DNA of 6,890 nucleotides from Alphaproteobacteria bacterium (GTDB taxonomy: Bacteria > Pseudomonadota > Alphaproteobacteria > Rhizobiales > Devosiaceae). Within the stretch, counting starts at the first letter, position 1, and each line of letters begins with the position of its first letter. The stretch covers positions 1 to 6,890 of the forward strand of contig JAHJOS010000577.1 in NCBI GenBank assembly GCA_018820005.1, given 5' to 3'. The notes under the pieces were generated by a model, which saw only the letters and a program-made list of their open reading frames with translations, did no database searches and had not been told where the DNA came from. The translations under genes were made by a program, and so were the position numbers. Shown here piece by piece: positions 1 to 5,341 of this stretch.

Positions 1-419
1 CCGCCCGACAGCTGGGCCGGACGCCGGTCAGCATAGGCATCCATCTGCATCAGCTTGAGCATCTCAAGTGCACGGGCCCGACGCTCGACTATGGGCACAC
101 CGGCCATCTTGAGGCTGAAGGCGACATTGTCGACCAGGTCGAGATGGGGAAACAGCGCGTAGGACTGGAACATCATAGCCGTGCCGCGCTTGGCGGGCGG
201 CAGATTGGTGACCACGGTATTGCCGAGGCGGATGTCGCCGATCGAGACGCTTTCGTGCCCGGCAATCATGCGCAAAGTCGAGGATTTGCCGCAGCCCGAG
301 GGGCCGAACAGACAGCAATAGCTGCCGGCTGGGATCTTGAGGGAGATGGAGTCGACAGCGGTCGACTTCCCGTAGATCTTGGATACGGAGGCCAGGTCAA
401 TCTCGGCGGCTTTGGTCAT
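1..419 (-). CDS. ABC transporter ATP-binding protein, PotA-like (partial, N-terminal 139 residues)
   Basis: This is the nucleotide-binding subunit of an ABC importer, acting at the cytoplasmic face of the inner membrane. The start is the ATG read leftwards from 419, preceded by GGGAG eight bases upstream. Visible motifs are Walker A GPSGCGKS (residues 39-46), the Q-loop in MMFQSYALFPHL (Q85), and the start of the signature LSGG at residue 137, where the window ends. The stretch RGTAMMFQSYALFPHLDLVD is typical of the polyamine/sugar/iron(III) (PotA, UgpC, FbpC) branch of importer ATPases. Walker B, the H-loop and any C-terminal TOBE domain lie beyond the left edge, so the substrate cannot be read. 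It is divergent from the GntR-type gene at 680, with a 260 bp shared control region containing a candidate sigma-54 promoter. Polyamine or a related small organic substrate is a guess from subfamily resemblance. Confidence 0.9.
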   Translation of the reverse strand, partial: MTKAAEIDLASVSKIYGKSTAVDSISLKIPAGSYCCLFGPSGCGKSSTLRMIAGHESVSIGDIRLGNTVVTNLPPAKRGTAMMFQSYALFPHLDLVDNVAFSLKMAGVPIVERRARALEMLKLMQMDAYADRRPAQLSG

Positions 420-448
420 GCGGCGCTCCCGGGTTAACGCCCCTTGCT

Positions 449-466
449 ATGCATGCCCCGTGCCAA
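449..466 (-). promoter_or_regulatory. Candidate sigma-54 (-24/-12) promoter for the PotA-like ABC gene
   Basis: Read on the minus strand the sequence is TTGGCACGGGGCATGCAT. It matches the RpoN consensus TGGCACG-N4-TTGCA at all but one position (ATGCA for TTGCA), with the GG and GC dinucleotides exactly 12 bases apart (464/463 and 452/451). Transcription would start near 440, giving a leader of about 20 bases that still contains the GGGAG ribosome binding site. Sigma-54 would imply an upstream activator of the NtrC type. No clear NtrC site was recognised, but inverted repeats lie about 105-180 bases upstream. Confidence 0.55.
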
Positions 467-556
467 TTGTGTGCTGCGCAGCCAAAGCCTTGCAGCAGCG
501 GGGAAAATCCACGCCGCGGCAAACGCCTTCATTTGAGGCGCAACCCATCCCTGCTT

Positions 557-573
557 GCAAATTAAGCATTTGC
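557..573. promoter_or_regulatory. Inverted repeat GCAAAT-N5-ATTTGC, possible protein-binding site
   Basis: A perfect 6-base inverted repeat with a 5-base AT-rich spacer (TAAGC) sits in the divergent region between the ABC gene and the GntR-type gene. Such symmetry suits a dimeric regulator. It could be a secondary site for the adjacent GntR protein or an activator site for the sigma-54 promoter. Nothing in the sequence decides between these. Confidence 0.3.
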
Positions 574-589
574 GCACATTCTTCGCCCA

Positions 590-603
590 GATTGTATGCA
601 ATC
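590..603. promoter_or_regulatory. Candidate GntR/FCD operator, GATTGTATGCAATC
   Basis: This near-perfect palindrome has 12 of 14 symmetric positions and differs by one base from ATTGTATACAAT, the TTGT-N2-ACAA type of site known for many GntR-family regulators of the FadR/FCD branch. It lies 77 bases upstream of the GntR-type start codon, a natural position for autoregulation. It is also about 140 bases upstream of the -12 element of the divergent ABC promoter. The link to this particular regulator is inference from proximity and symmetry. Confidence 0.45.
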
Positions 604-613
604 CTGTGTGGTG

Positions 614-628
614 ATCGTGTGCGACAAT
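614..628. promoter_or_regulatory. Second imperfect inverted repeat, ATCGT-N5-ACAAT
   Basis: The sequence ATCGTGTGCGACAAT has arms that match at four of five positions. Its ACAAT half-site is the complement of the ATTGT half-site at 591. The centres of the two repeats are about 24 bases apart, roughly two helical turns, so a pair of regulator dimers could bind the same face of the DNA. This is a weaker candidate than the 590-603 palindrome. Confidence 0.25.
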
Positions 629-679
629 TTCCTTTCGCTTCGCTGCGTTTGTTTCTATGAAGGAGCGACAGGGTGAACC

Positions 680-1405
680 ATGACCATCGCCGACCCGCAG
701 CTGACGCTATTGAACTCCCCACCGGCCCAGGCCGGCGAAGACCGTGCCATGACCATTCGCGACCATTTGCGCGACGCAATCGTGGACCGGCGCCTGGCGC
801 CGGGTACCAAGCTGTCTGAAGCCGAAGTGGGCACGCTGTTCGATGTGAGCCGCACGGTGGTGCGCGCGGCGCTGCAGGCGCTGGCCTTTGAGGGCCTCGT
901 CAAATCAGAACGCAACCGCGGGGCCTTTGTTGCCAATCCGAGCCCGGAAGAAGCGCGCCAGGTGTTCGATTCCCGTCGGCTGATCGAGCCGGGCATTGCC
1001 CGGGCAGCGGCCGGCCGGCTCAGCCCTGGCGATATCGCCACTTTCCGCAAGCAGTTGATCGAGGAAAGCCGGCTGTTGGCCGAGCGCGGTGCCCTCGCCC
1101 GCCGGGCCGAGATTCGCGCGTCAGGCGACTTCCACCTGCTGCTGGCGAGTGTCGCCGGCAATGTGATCCTGCACCGGTTCATGGAAGAGCTGGTGGCGCG
1201 TTCGTCGCTGGTGATTGCGCTCTATGGCAATTCCGGCGCGTCGAGCTGCGGCCACAATGAGCATGCCGATATCCTGGCGGCGCTGGAGAGCGGCGACGGT
1301 GAGCGCGCGGCGCAGCTGCTGGTGACCCATATAAATCACATCGAGGCCGACCTCGACCTGCGGCATAGCACCGGCTTGCCCTTGCGCGAGGCGCTTTCGC
1401 GCTAG
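680..1405 (+). CDS. GntR-family transcriptional regulator, FadR/FCD subfamily
   Basis: This is a cytoplasmic ligand-responsive DNA-binding protein of 241 residues, the usual length for the subfamily. A winged helix-turn-helix occupies about residues 26-85, with the recognisable pattern LAPGTKLSEAEVGTLFDVSR then ALQALAFEGLVKSERNRGAFV. An FCD ligand-binding domain follows at about 91-222. Candidate FCD metal ligands are H152 (GDFHLLLASVAGN), H195 (NEHADILAAL) and H217 (LLVTHINH). The aspartate usually found four residues before the first histidine appears to be serine (S148), with D150 two residues away. The ATG at 680 has AGGAG at 661-665, 14 bases away, and a nearer AGGGTG. M24 at 749 is a possible internal start that would keep the whole DNA-binding domain. 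The gene is divergent from the PotA-like ABC gene and convergent with the iron-uptake ATPase. The first pairing makes the ABC operon its most likely target, and FCD effectors are usually small carboxylates or related metabolites. The effector here is unknown. Confidence 0.9.
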   Translation: MTIADPQLTLLNSPPAQAGEDRAMTIRDHLRDAIVDRRLAPGTKLSEAEVGTLFDVSRTVVRAALQALAFEGLVKSERNRGAFVANPSPEEARQVFDSRRLIEPGIARAAAGRLSPGDIATFRKQLIEESRLLAERGALARRAEIRASGDFHLLLASVAGNVILHRFMEELVARSSLVIALYGNSGASSCGHNEHADILAALESGDGERAAQLLVTHINHIEADLDLRHSTGLPLREALSR

Positions 1406-1413
1406 GGGCTGGC

Positions 1414-1435
1414 GCGACAAACCTTCGGTTTGCGC
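1414..1435. terminator. Hairpin between convergent genes, possible bidirectional terminator
   Basis: The 34-base gap between the stop of the GntR-type gene (1405) and the stop of the iron-transport ATPase (1440) is nearly filled by a stem-loop. CAAACC (1418-1423) pairs perfectly with GGTTTG (1427-1432) around a TTC loop. The stem is extended by GCG/CGC across a single bulged A at 1417. It would serve both converging transcripts. There is no T-run on either side, so it may pause polymerase or protect 3' ends rather than act as a complete intrinsic terminator. Confidence 0.5.
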
Positions 1436-1439
1436 TGAA

Positions 1440-2237
1440 CTAGCAGGTCCGCAGTGGCAGGCAGAGCGGGCGGCCATAGGCCGGGTCGGTGATGATCATG
1501 GCGTCGACATTGAACACCCGGGCGATCAGATCCTGTGTCATCAGGTCATCGGGCGTGCCGTAGGCGGCAACGCCGCCATCGCGCATGAACACCAGCTGGT
1601 CAGCATAGCGCGCGGCGAGGTTGAGATCATGCAGCACGAGCACGACGGTGCGCCCGAATTCCGCATTGAGCTGGCGTACCAGGTCGAGGCAATCAAGCTG
1701 GTGGGCGAGATCGAGATGGTTGACCGGCTCGTCAAGGCAGACGATTTCGGTTTCCTGCGCCAGCACCATGGCGATCCAGACGCGCTGCACCTGCCCGCCT
1801 GACAGCGAGCCCAACGGGCGGTCGCGCAGGCTGGTGACGCCGGTGCCAGCCATGGCGGCCTCGAGCGCGCGGGTGTCCTGGCTATCCCAGCGCTGCAGCA
1901 TGGTCTGGTGTGGATAGCGGCCGAGGCGGACCAGCTCTTCCACTGTCATGTCCTCGGGCGCCGAAGGGTTTTGGGCCAAGAGGCCAATGTGGCGCGCCAG
2001 GGCCTTTTCGGAGAGATCGGCGACGCCGATATCCTCCAGCATCACCCGGCCGGAGACGGGGCGGTGGAGGCGCCGGATGGCGCGCAGCAAGGTGGATTTG
2101 CCACAGCCATTAGGACCGGCGAGGACGGTGATCTTGCCGCGTGGAATGTCCAGCGACACGGTGTCGAGCACCGTCTTGCCGGGATAGGCCAGGGTGAGAC
2201 TGTCGATGGAAATGCTAGGGGCGGGATTAGCCGTCAT
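1440..2237 (-). CDS. Ferric-siderophore ABC transporter ATP-binding protein (FecE/FepC type)
   Basis: This 265-residue ATPase energises iron-chelate import at the inner membrane together with the two FecCD-type permeases encoded just upstream. All motifs are present: Walker A GPNGCGKST (41-49), Q-loop Q89 followed by the family-typical VEELVRLGRYPH (99-110), signature LSGGQ (145-149), Walker B IVCLDEP (165-171) and H-loop H203 (LVLHDLNLAARYAD). The phrases GRYPH and QRVWIAMVLAQETEIVCLDE are characteristic of the FecE/FepC/FhuC group. Where most relatives read DEPTTHLD or DEPTSHLD, this one reads DEPVNHLD; the catalytic residues are unaffected. The ATG at 2237 lies inside the preceding permease gene, an 11-base overlap with no strong ribosome binding site, which suggests translational coupling. 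It is the last gene of its operon and converges on the GntR-type gene. Confidence 0.94.
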   Translation of the reverse strand: MTANPAPSISIDSLTLAYPGKTVLDTVSLDIPRGKITVLAGPNGCGKSTLLRAIRRLHRPVSGRVMLEDIGVADLSEKALARHIGLLAQNPSAPEDMTVEELVRLGRYPHQTMLQRWDSQDTRALEAAMAGTGVTSLRDRPLGSLSGGQVQRVWIAMVLAQETEIVCLDEPVNHLDLAHQLDCLDLVRQLNAEFGRTVVLVLHDLNLAARYADQLVFMRDGGVAAYGTPDDLMTQDLIARVFNVDAMIITDPAYGRPLCLPLRTC

Positions 2238-3261
2238 GACGTTGTTTGCTCATGAGCAGGAAGAGGAAATAAGGAGCGCCGATGATGGCGGTGACGGTGC
2301 CAGCCGGCACCTCGGTGGGCGAAAACAGGACACGGACCACCAGATCTGCCCCGACCAGCATGAACGCGCCGAGCAGGAAGCTGCCGATGATGCCAGCCAC
2401 CATGGAGCGGCCGACGATGAGCCGCGCCAGATGCGGCGCCATGAGGCCGACAAAGCCAATGGCGCCGACAAAGGCCACCGAAACGGCCGTGAGTGCGGCG
2501 GCGACGGCAAACACCAAGAGGCGAAATACCGGAAGATCGAGCCCGACGCTGCGGGCCGAGATTTCGTCGAGGTCAGCGGGCGGCAGCTTGCGGGCCACGG
2601 CCAGCGCGAGCGCGAGCAGCGGCAGGAGCAAAAGAGCGGTGATCTGGATTTCGGTCCAGTTGACCTCGTTCACTGCGCCGGCGATCCAGCGGGCGGCCTG
2701 GCTGGTGCGATAGATGGGGCCGACCAGCATCATGACCATGACCAGCGCCTTGGCCACGGCGCCTACGGCAATGCCGAACAGCAGCAGGCGCACCGCCGAG
2801 ACGGACTGGCTGCCGCTGAGCAGGAAGACGGCGGCGATACCCAGCGTGGCGCCGGCCATGGCGGCCAGGGGCTGAAAGACGATGGAGGTGACCAGGGTAT
2901 TGGACTTGTCCGAGAGCGCGGCGAGGAAGATCACTACGCCCAGCGCGCCGCCGTCGATGACGCCCAACACGCCCGGCGAGGCCAGGGAATTGCGGGTGAT
3001 CTTCTGCAGCAGGAAGCCGGCTACGGCCATGCCGCCACCGGCCAGGATGGCGATGACCACGCGCGGCAGGCGCAGCTGCAGCACGATGAGAGACTGGGTC
3101 TTGTCACCGGCGCCCAGGATCACGGCGGCGACGCGATCGATGGGGATCCAGCTCGAGCCGAAGGCGACGCCGCTGAGCGCCAGGACGGCCGTGGCGATGG
3201 TCATGATGGACAACAGCAGCGGCGCCCGCGTTGCCGTGAGGGCGGGAAGGAACGGGGTCAT
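2227..3261 (-). CDS. Iron-siderophore ABC transporter permease, FecCD family (FecD/FepG-like)
   Basis: This is an inner-membrane permease of 344 residues, the usual length for the FecCD family, whose members cross the membrane about ten times. Family landmarks are LRLPRVVIAILAGGGMAVAG (63-82), RNSLASPGVLGV (90-101), GAIGFVGLMAPHLAR (266-280), which contains the ATPase-contacting loop, and the C-terminal EVPAGTVTAIIGAPYFLFLL (317-336). The hydrophobic stretches fill most of the remaining length, with a short polar linker at about 224-240. The start codon overlaps the stop of the upstream permease as ATGA (3258-3261), and GGGAG lies six bases before the ATG. It should form a heterodimer with the upstream permease, translocating the ferric chelate delivered by one or both binding proteins encoded across the divergent promoter. 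The exact chelate cannot be told from the sequence. Confidence 0.93.
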   Translation of the reverse strand: MTPFLPALTATRAPLLLSIMTIATAVLALSGVAFGSSWIPIDRVAAVILGAGDKTQSLIVLQLRLPRVVIAILAGGGMAVAGFLLQKITRNSLASPGVLGVIDGGALGVVIFLAALSDKSNTLVTSIVFQPLAAMAGATLGIAAVFLLSGSQSVSAVRLLLFGIAVGAVAKALVMVMMLVGPIYRTSQAARWIAGAVNEVNWTEIQITALLLLPLLALALAVARKLPPADLDEISARSVGLDLPVFRLLVFAVAAALTAVSVAFVGAIGFVGLMAPHLARLIVGRSMVAGIIGSFLLGAFMLVGADLVVRVLFSPTEVPAGTVTAIIGAPYFLFLLMSKQRHDG

Positions 3262-4265
3262 GCGGCTCTCCCGCGCAGCAGCAGCACCAAGACGAGACCG
3301 CCCACCACGGCGGTGACGGCGCCGACCGGGGCCTCGACCGGGTAGATGACAAAGCGGGCCAGCACATCGGCCAGGGTGGTGTAGATGGCGCCGATCAGCG
3401 CGGCAGCCAGCATGAGAGGTCCGTGGCGCTGGCCGGCGAGGCGGCGGGCGGCATGGGGCACGACGAGGCCGACAAAGCTCACCGGCCCGGCCATGGCGAC
3501 GGCGGCGCCGCTGAGCAAGGAAATGGCGAGGAAGCAGCCGATACGAACCAGGCTCACTGGCACGCCGAGACTCACCGCCGTGGCATCATCGGCCTGCAGA
3601 GCATCGAGCGGTCGCACCAGGGCAAAGGCAATGGCCGCGCCGGCAGCAATGAACGGCAGGCCATTGATGGCCAGGGCCATGGGGCGATCGACAAAGGAGC
3701 CGGCCAGCCAGAACAGCAGGTTCTGCATCTGCGCTTCATTGCTGGTGAGGATCAATTGCACCACCGACTGCCCGAGCCCGGCGATGGTGACGCCGATCAG
3801 CACGATACGAATAGGGGAAATGCCCCCTGCCCCGGCCGCAATGGCAAAGACCAGCATGCTGGTGAGCAGCGCGCCAAGCGCGGCGACCAGCGAGAGGCCG
3901 GTGAGCGAAGTGATGCCCAGCGTGGCGCTGGCCAGAACAACGGCCAGCGAGGCGCCGGCATTGAGCCCCAGCGTATCGGGCGAGGCAATGCGGTTGCGCG
4001 AGAGGGTCTGCACCAGCACGCCGGCGACACCCAGGCCCGCGCCGACCATGGGCGCGAGAATGGCGCGCGGCAGGCGCAGATTGACCAGAACCGTGGCGGT
4101 CTCGGAGCCATCGAAGGCGAAAACCGCGTGATAGAGCTGATCGAGGCCATAGAGGCGGTAGCCGACGGTGACGCTGACCAGCATCGCGGTAATCAGCAGC
4201 GCGGACAGGCCTGCAATGGTGACTGCGAAGCTCTGCCGGGCCGATCTGGCGCGGGGGACGGTCAT
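3258..4265 (-). CDS. Iron-siderophore ABC transporter permease, FecCD family (FecC/FepD-like)
   Basis: This is the first gene of the leftward transport operon, encoding 335 residues from the ATG at 4265. A TTG at 4277 would add MSQA; neither start has a convincing ribosome binding site. Landmarks match the FecCD family: NLRLPRAILAPMVGAGLGVA (62-81), RNRIASPDTLGLNAGAS (90-106), WLAGS (186-190), GPVSFVGLVVPHAARR (260-275) and EAPVGAVTAVVGGLVLVLLL (311-330). The N-terminal segment is basic (TVPRARSAR) and precedes a first hydrophobic helix, as expected for a cytoplasmic N terminus. It is clearly diverged from the second permease, consistent with a heterodimeric pore. A candidate -10 element, TAATAT (4313-4308, minus strand), and a RirA-type box lie just upstream, so iron-repressed expression is likely. 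Confidence 0.92.
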   Translation of the reverse strand: MTVPRARSARQSFAVTIAGLSALLITAMLVSVTVGYRLYGLDQLYHAVFAFDGSETATVLVNLRLPRAILAPMVGAGLGVAGVLVQTLSRNRIASPDTLGLNAGASLAVVLASATLGITSLTGLSLVAALGALLTSMLVFAIAAGAGGISPIRIVLIGVTIAGLGQSVVQLILTSNEAQMQNLLFWLAGSFVDRPMALAINGLPFIAAGAAIAFALVRPLDALQADDATAVSLGVPVSLVRIGCFLAISLLSGAAVAMAGPVSFVGLVVPHAARRLAGQRHGPLMLAAALIGAIYTTLADVLARFVIYPVEAPVGAVTAVVGGLVLVLLLRGRAA

Positions 4266-4293
4266 GGCTTGGCTCAAGGCGACATCCGTAACT

Positions 4294-4308
4294 TGAGATT
4301 GACAGTCA
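4294..4308. promoter_or_regulatory. Candidate RirA (IRO) iron operator in the divergent promoter
   Basis: The sequence TGAGATTGACAGTCA fits TGA-N9-TCA, the iron-responsive operator core described for RirA in Rhizobium. It overlaps a perfect rightward -35 hexamer TTGACA (4299-4304) and the first base of a leftward -10 element TAATAT (4313-4308). A bound repressor could therefore shut both arms of the transport locus at once. The core is short and could occur by chance in this gap a few percent of the time; its placement over the promoters is what raises confidence. Confidence 0.45.
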
Positions 4309-4326
4309 TATTAGTTTCTGTCTGAT
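4299..4326 (+). promoter_or_regulatory. Candidate sigma-70-type promoter for the rightward operon
   Basis: TTGACA at 4299-4304 is a perfect -35 hexamer. The best -10 at normal spacing is TCTGAT (4321-4326, 16-base spacer), which matches four of six consensus positions. Transcription would begin near 4333, leaving about 40 bases of leader before the ATG at 4373. The weak -10 lowers confidence. Confidence 0.35.
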
Positions 4327-4335
4327 TGCGCAGAC
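4301..4335. repeat. Overlapping inverted repeats in the divergent control region
   Basis: Two perfect 5-base inverted repeats chain together. GACAG (4301-4305) pairs with CTGTC (4318-4322) across 12 bases, and GTCTG (4320-4324) pairs with CAGAC (4331-4335) across 6 bases. They cover the rightward core promoter and may mark further regulator sites such as Fur, Irr or a TetR/AraC-type protein. No known consensus beyond the TGA-N9-TCA core was recognised. Confidence 0.3.
4308..4313 (-). promoter_or_regulatory. Candidate -10 element of the leftward permease-ATPase operon
   Basis: Read leftwards the bases are TAATAT, a good -10 hexamer that would start transcription near 4301, about 36 bases before the permease ATG at 4265. 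No clear -35 hexamer is seen at 16-18 bases, so this would be a weak or activator-helped promoter. It sits back to back with the rightward -35 element. Confidence 0.3.
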
Positions 4336-4372
4336 CATTTTATGACCTACCTTGTCAAGTTAGAGAGTGCAA

Positions 4373-5293
4373 ATGTCCCTGCTTCGATCCACCCGAATTG
4401 CCCTGGTGGCGCTGGCCGTGCTGGCTGGCCTGCAGCCGGTCATCGCCCGGGACATCACCCATGCCATGGGCGTCACCGATGTGCCCGACCATCCGCAACG
4501 CATTGTGGTTTTGACCAATGAGGGCACCGAGGCGCTGCTGGCGGTGGGCATTACGCCTGCGGGCGCAGTGCGCTCCTGGCTGGGCTCACCCTGGTATGAC
4601 CATATCGCGGCAGGGATGGACGATGTGACAGTGGTGGGCGAGGAATCAGCGGTGGACCTCGAGGCCATTGCGGCGCTGCAGCCCGACCTGATCATCGGCA
4701 ACAAGACACGACAGGAAAAGATCTATGACCAGCTGTCGGCCATTGCCCCGACCGTGATGTCCGAGCGCCTGCGTGGCGACTGGAAGATCAATATGGCGCT
4801 CTATGCCGATGCGGCCGGGGTGAAGGACGCGGGTACTGCGGCGCTGGCGGCGTTTGACGGCCGCGTGCAGGCGCTGGCGGCGGAAGCCGGGCCACTGCTT
4901 GGGGAACGCATCTCGCTGGCGCGCTTCATGCCGTCGATGACGCGCATGTATTACAAGGACACGTTCGCCGGGCTGATCCTGTCGGAAATCGGCTTTGCGC
5001 GTCCGGCCATCCAGGACCAGGACGCCTTTGCCGACGAGATCGGCAAGGAGCGCATTCCCGACCTCGACGGCGATCGCCTGTTCTACTTTGTCTACGAGAC
5101 CGGCGACGGCGCGGGCAACAACCAGGCCAGCGACTGGCTGGCCGATCCGCTGTGGCTGAACCTGCCCGTCGTCAAGGCCGGCAAGGCCTTCCCCGTGTCG
5201 GATGCCATCTGGAACACGGCTGGCGGCTATATCGCTGCCAATCTGATGCTGGACGATATCGAGGCAAATTTCGGCCTCGCCTCGACCCGATGA
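4373..5293 (+). CDS. Iron-siderophore ABC transporter periplasmic binding protein 1 (FecB type)
   Basis: This periplasmic protein captures a ferric chelate and delivers it to the FecCD permeases. It has 306 residues, typical of the family. A Sec signal peptide is clear: basic RSTR, a hydrophobic core (LVALAVLAGL), then cleavage after VIA at about residue 25. There is no lipobox cysteine, so it should be soluble. Family signatures include HPQRIVVLTNEGTEALLAVG (40-59), PDLIIGN (104-110), YDQLSAIAPTVM (118-129) and the C-terminal DWLADPLW (254-261). E50 and E53 in the N-lobe are candidates for the acidic residues that dock on permease arginines. The ATG at 4373 is preferred over an in-frame GTG at 4367 because TAGAGAG (4361-4367) is then correctly placed, five bases upstream. 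It starts the rightward operon, divergent from the permease genes. The chelate (citrate, hydroxamate, catecholate) is not decidable here. Confidence 0.93.
   Translation: MSLLRSTRIALVALAVLAGLQPVIARDITHAMGVTDVPDHPQRIVVLTNEGTEALLAVGITPAGAVRSWLGSPWYDHIAAGMDDVTVVGEESAVDLEAIAALQPDLIIGNKTRQEKIYDQLSAIAPTVMSERLRGDWKINMALYADAAGVKDAGTAALAAFDGRVQALAAEAGPLLGERISLARFMPSMTRMYYKDTFAGLILSEIGFARPAIQDQDAFADEIGKERIPDLDGDRLFYFVYETGDGAGNNQASDWLADPLWLNLPVVKAGKAFPVSDAIWNTAGGYIAANLMLDDIEANFGLASTR
4512..4540 (+). repeat. 29-base direct repeat, copy 1 (in binding protein 1)
   Basis: This stretch, encoding the TNEGTEALL segment, is identical base for base with 5472-5500 in the second binding protein, 960 bases downstream. 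It is the longest exact match noticed between the two paralogous genes. Their other conserved stretches differ at synonymous sites, so this block may reflect gene conversion or strong constraint. It could also recombine to delete one gene. Confidence 0.85.
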
Positions 5294-5341
5294 TCCGGGC
5301 CGCCACCACTTATTGCTGACTGATTTTTCGAAAGACTGACC

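Noticed and set aside
379..660. Plus-strand frame filling most of the gap between the ABC and GntR-type genes, with an overlapping minus-strand frame 447-779
   Set aside because: The plus frame starts inside the ABC gene and the minus frame runs into the GntR-type gene. Neither shows a family motif, and the gap is better explained as regulatory DNA.
1121..1477. Minus-strand frame of 118 codons over the 3' end of the GntR-type gene
   Set aside because: It is antisense to the conserved FCD domain, and its start lies within the convergent ATPase gene in another frame.
2194..3345. Plus-strand frame of 383 codons across the second permease
   Set aside because: It is antisense to a complete FecCD permease. 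The Gly/Asp/Gln/His-rich translation has no domain and is the expected shadow of hydrophobic codons.
3423..4325. Plus-strand frame of 300 codons across the first permease
   Set aside because: It is a shadow of the permease with low-complexity Gly/Gln/Asp/Arg composition, and it would run through the divergent promoter region.
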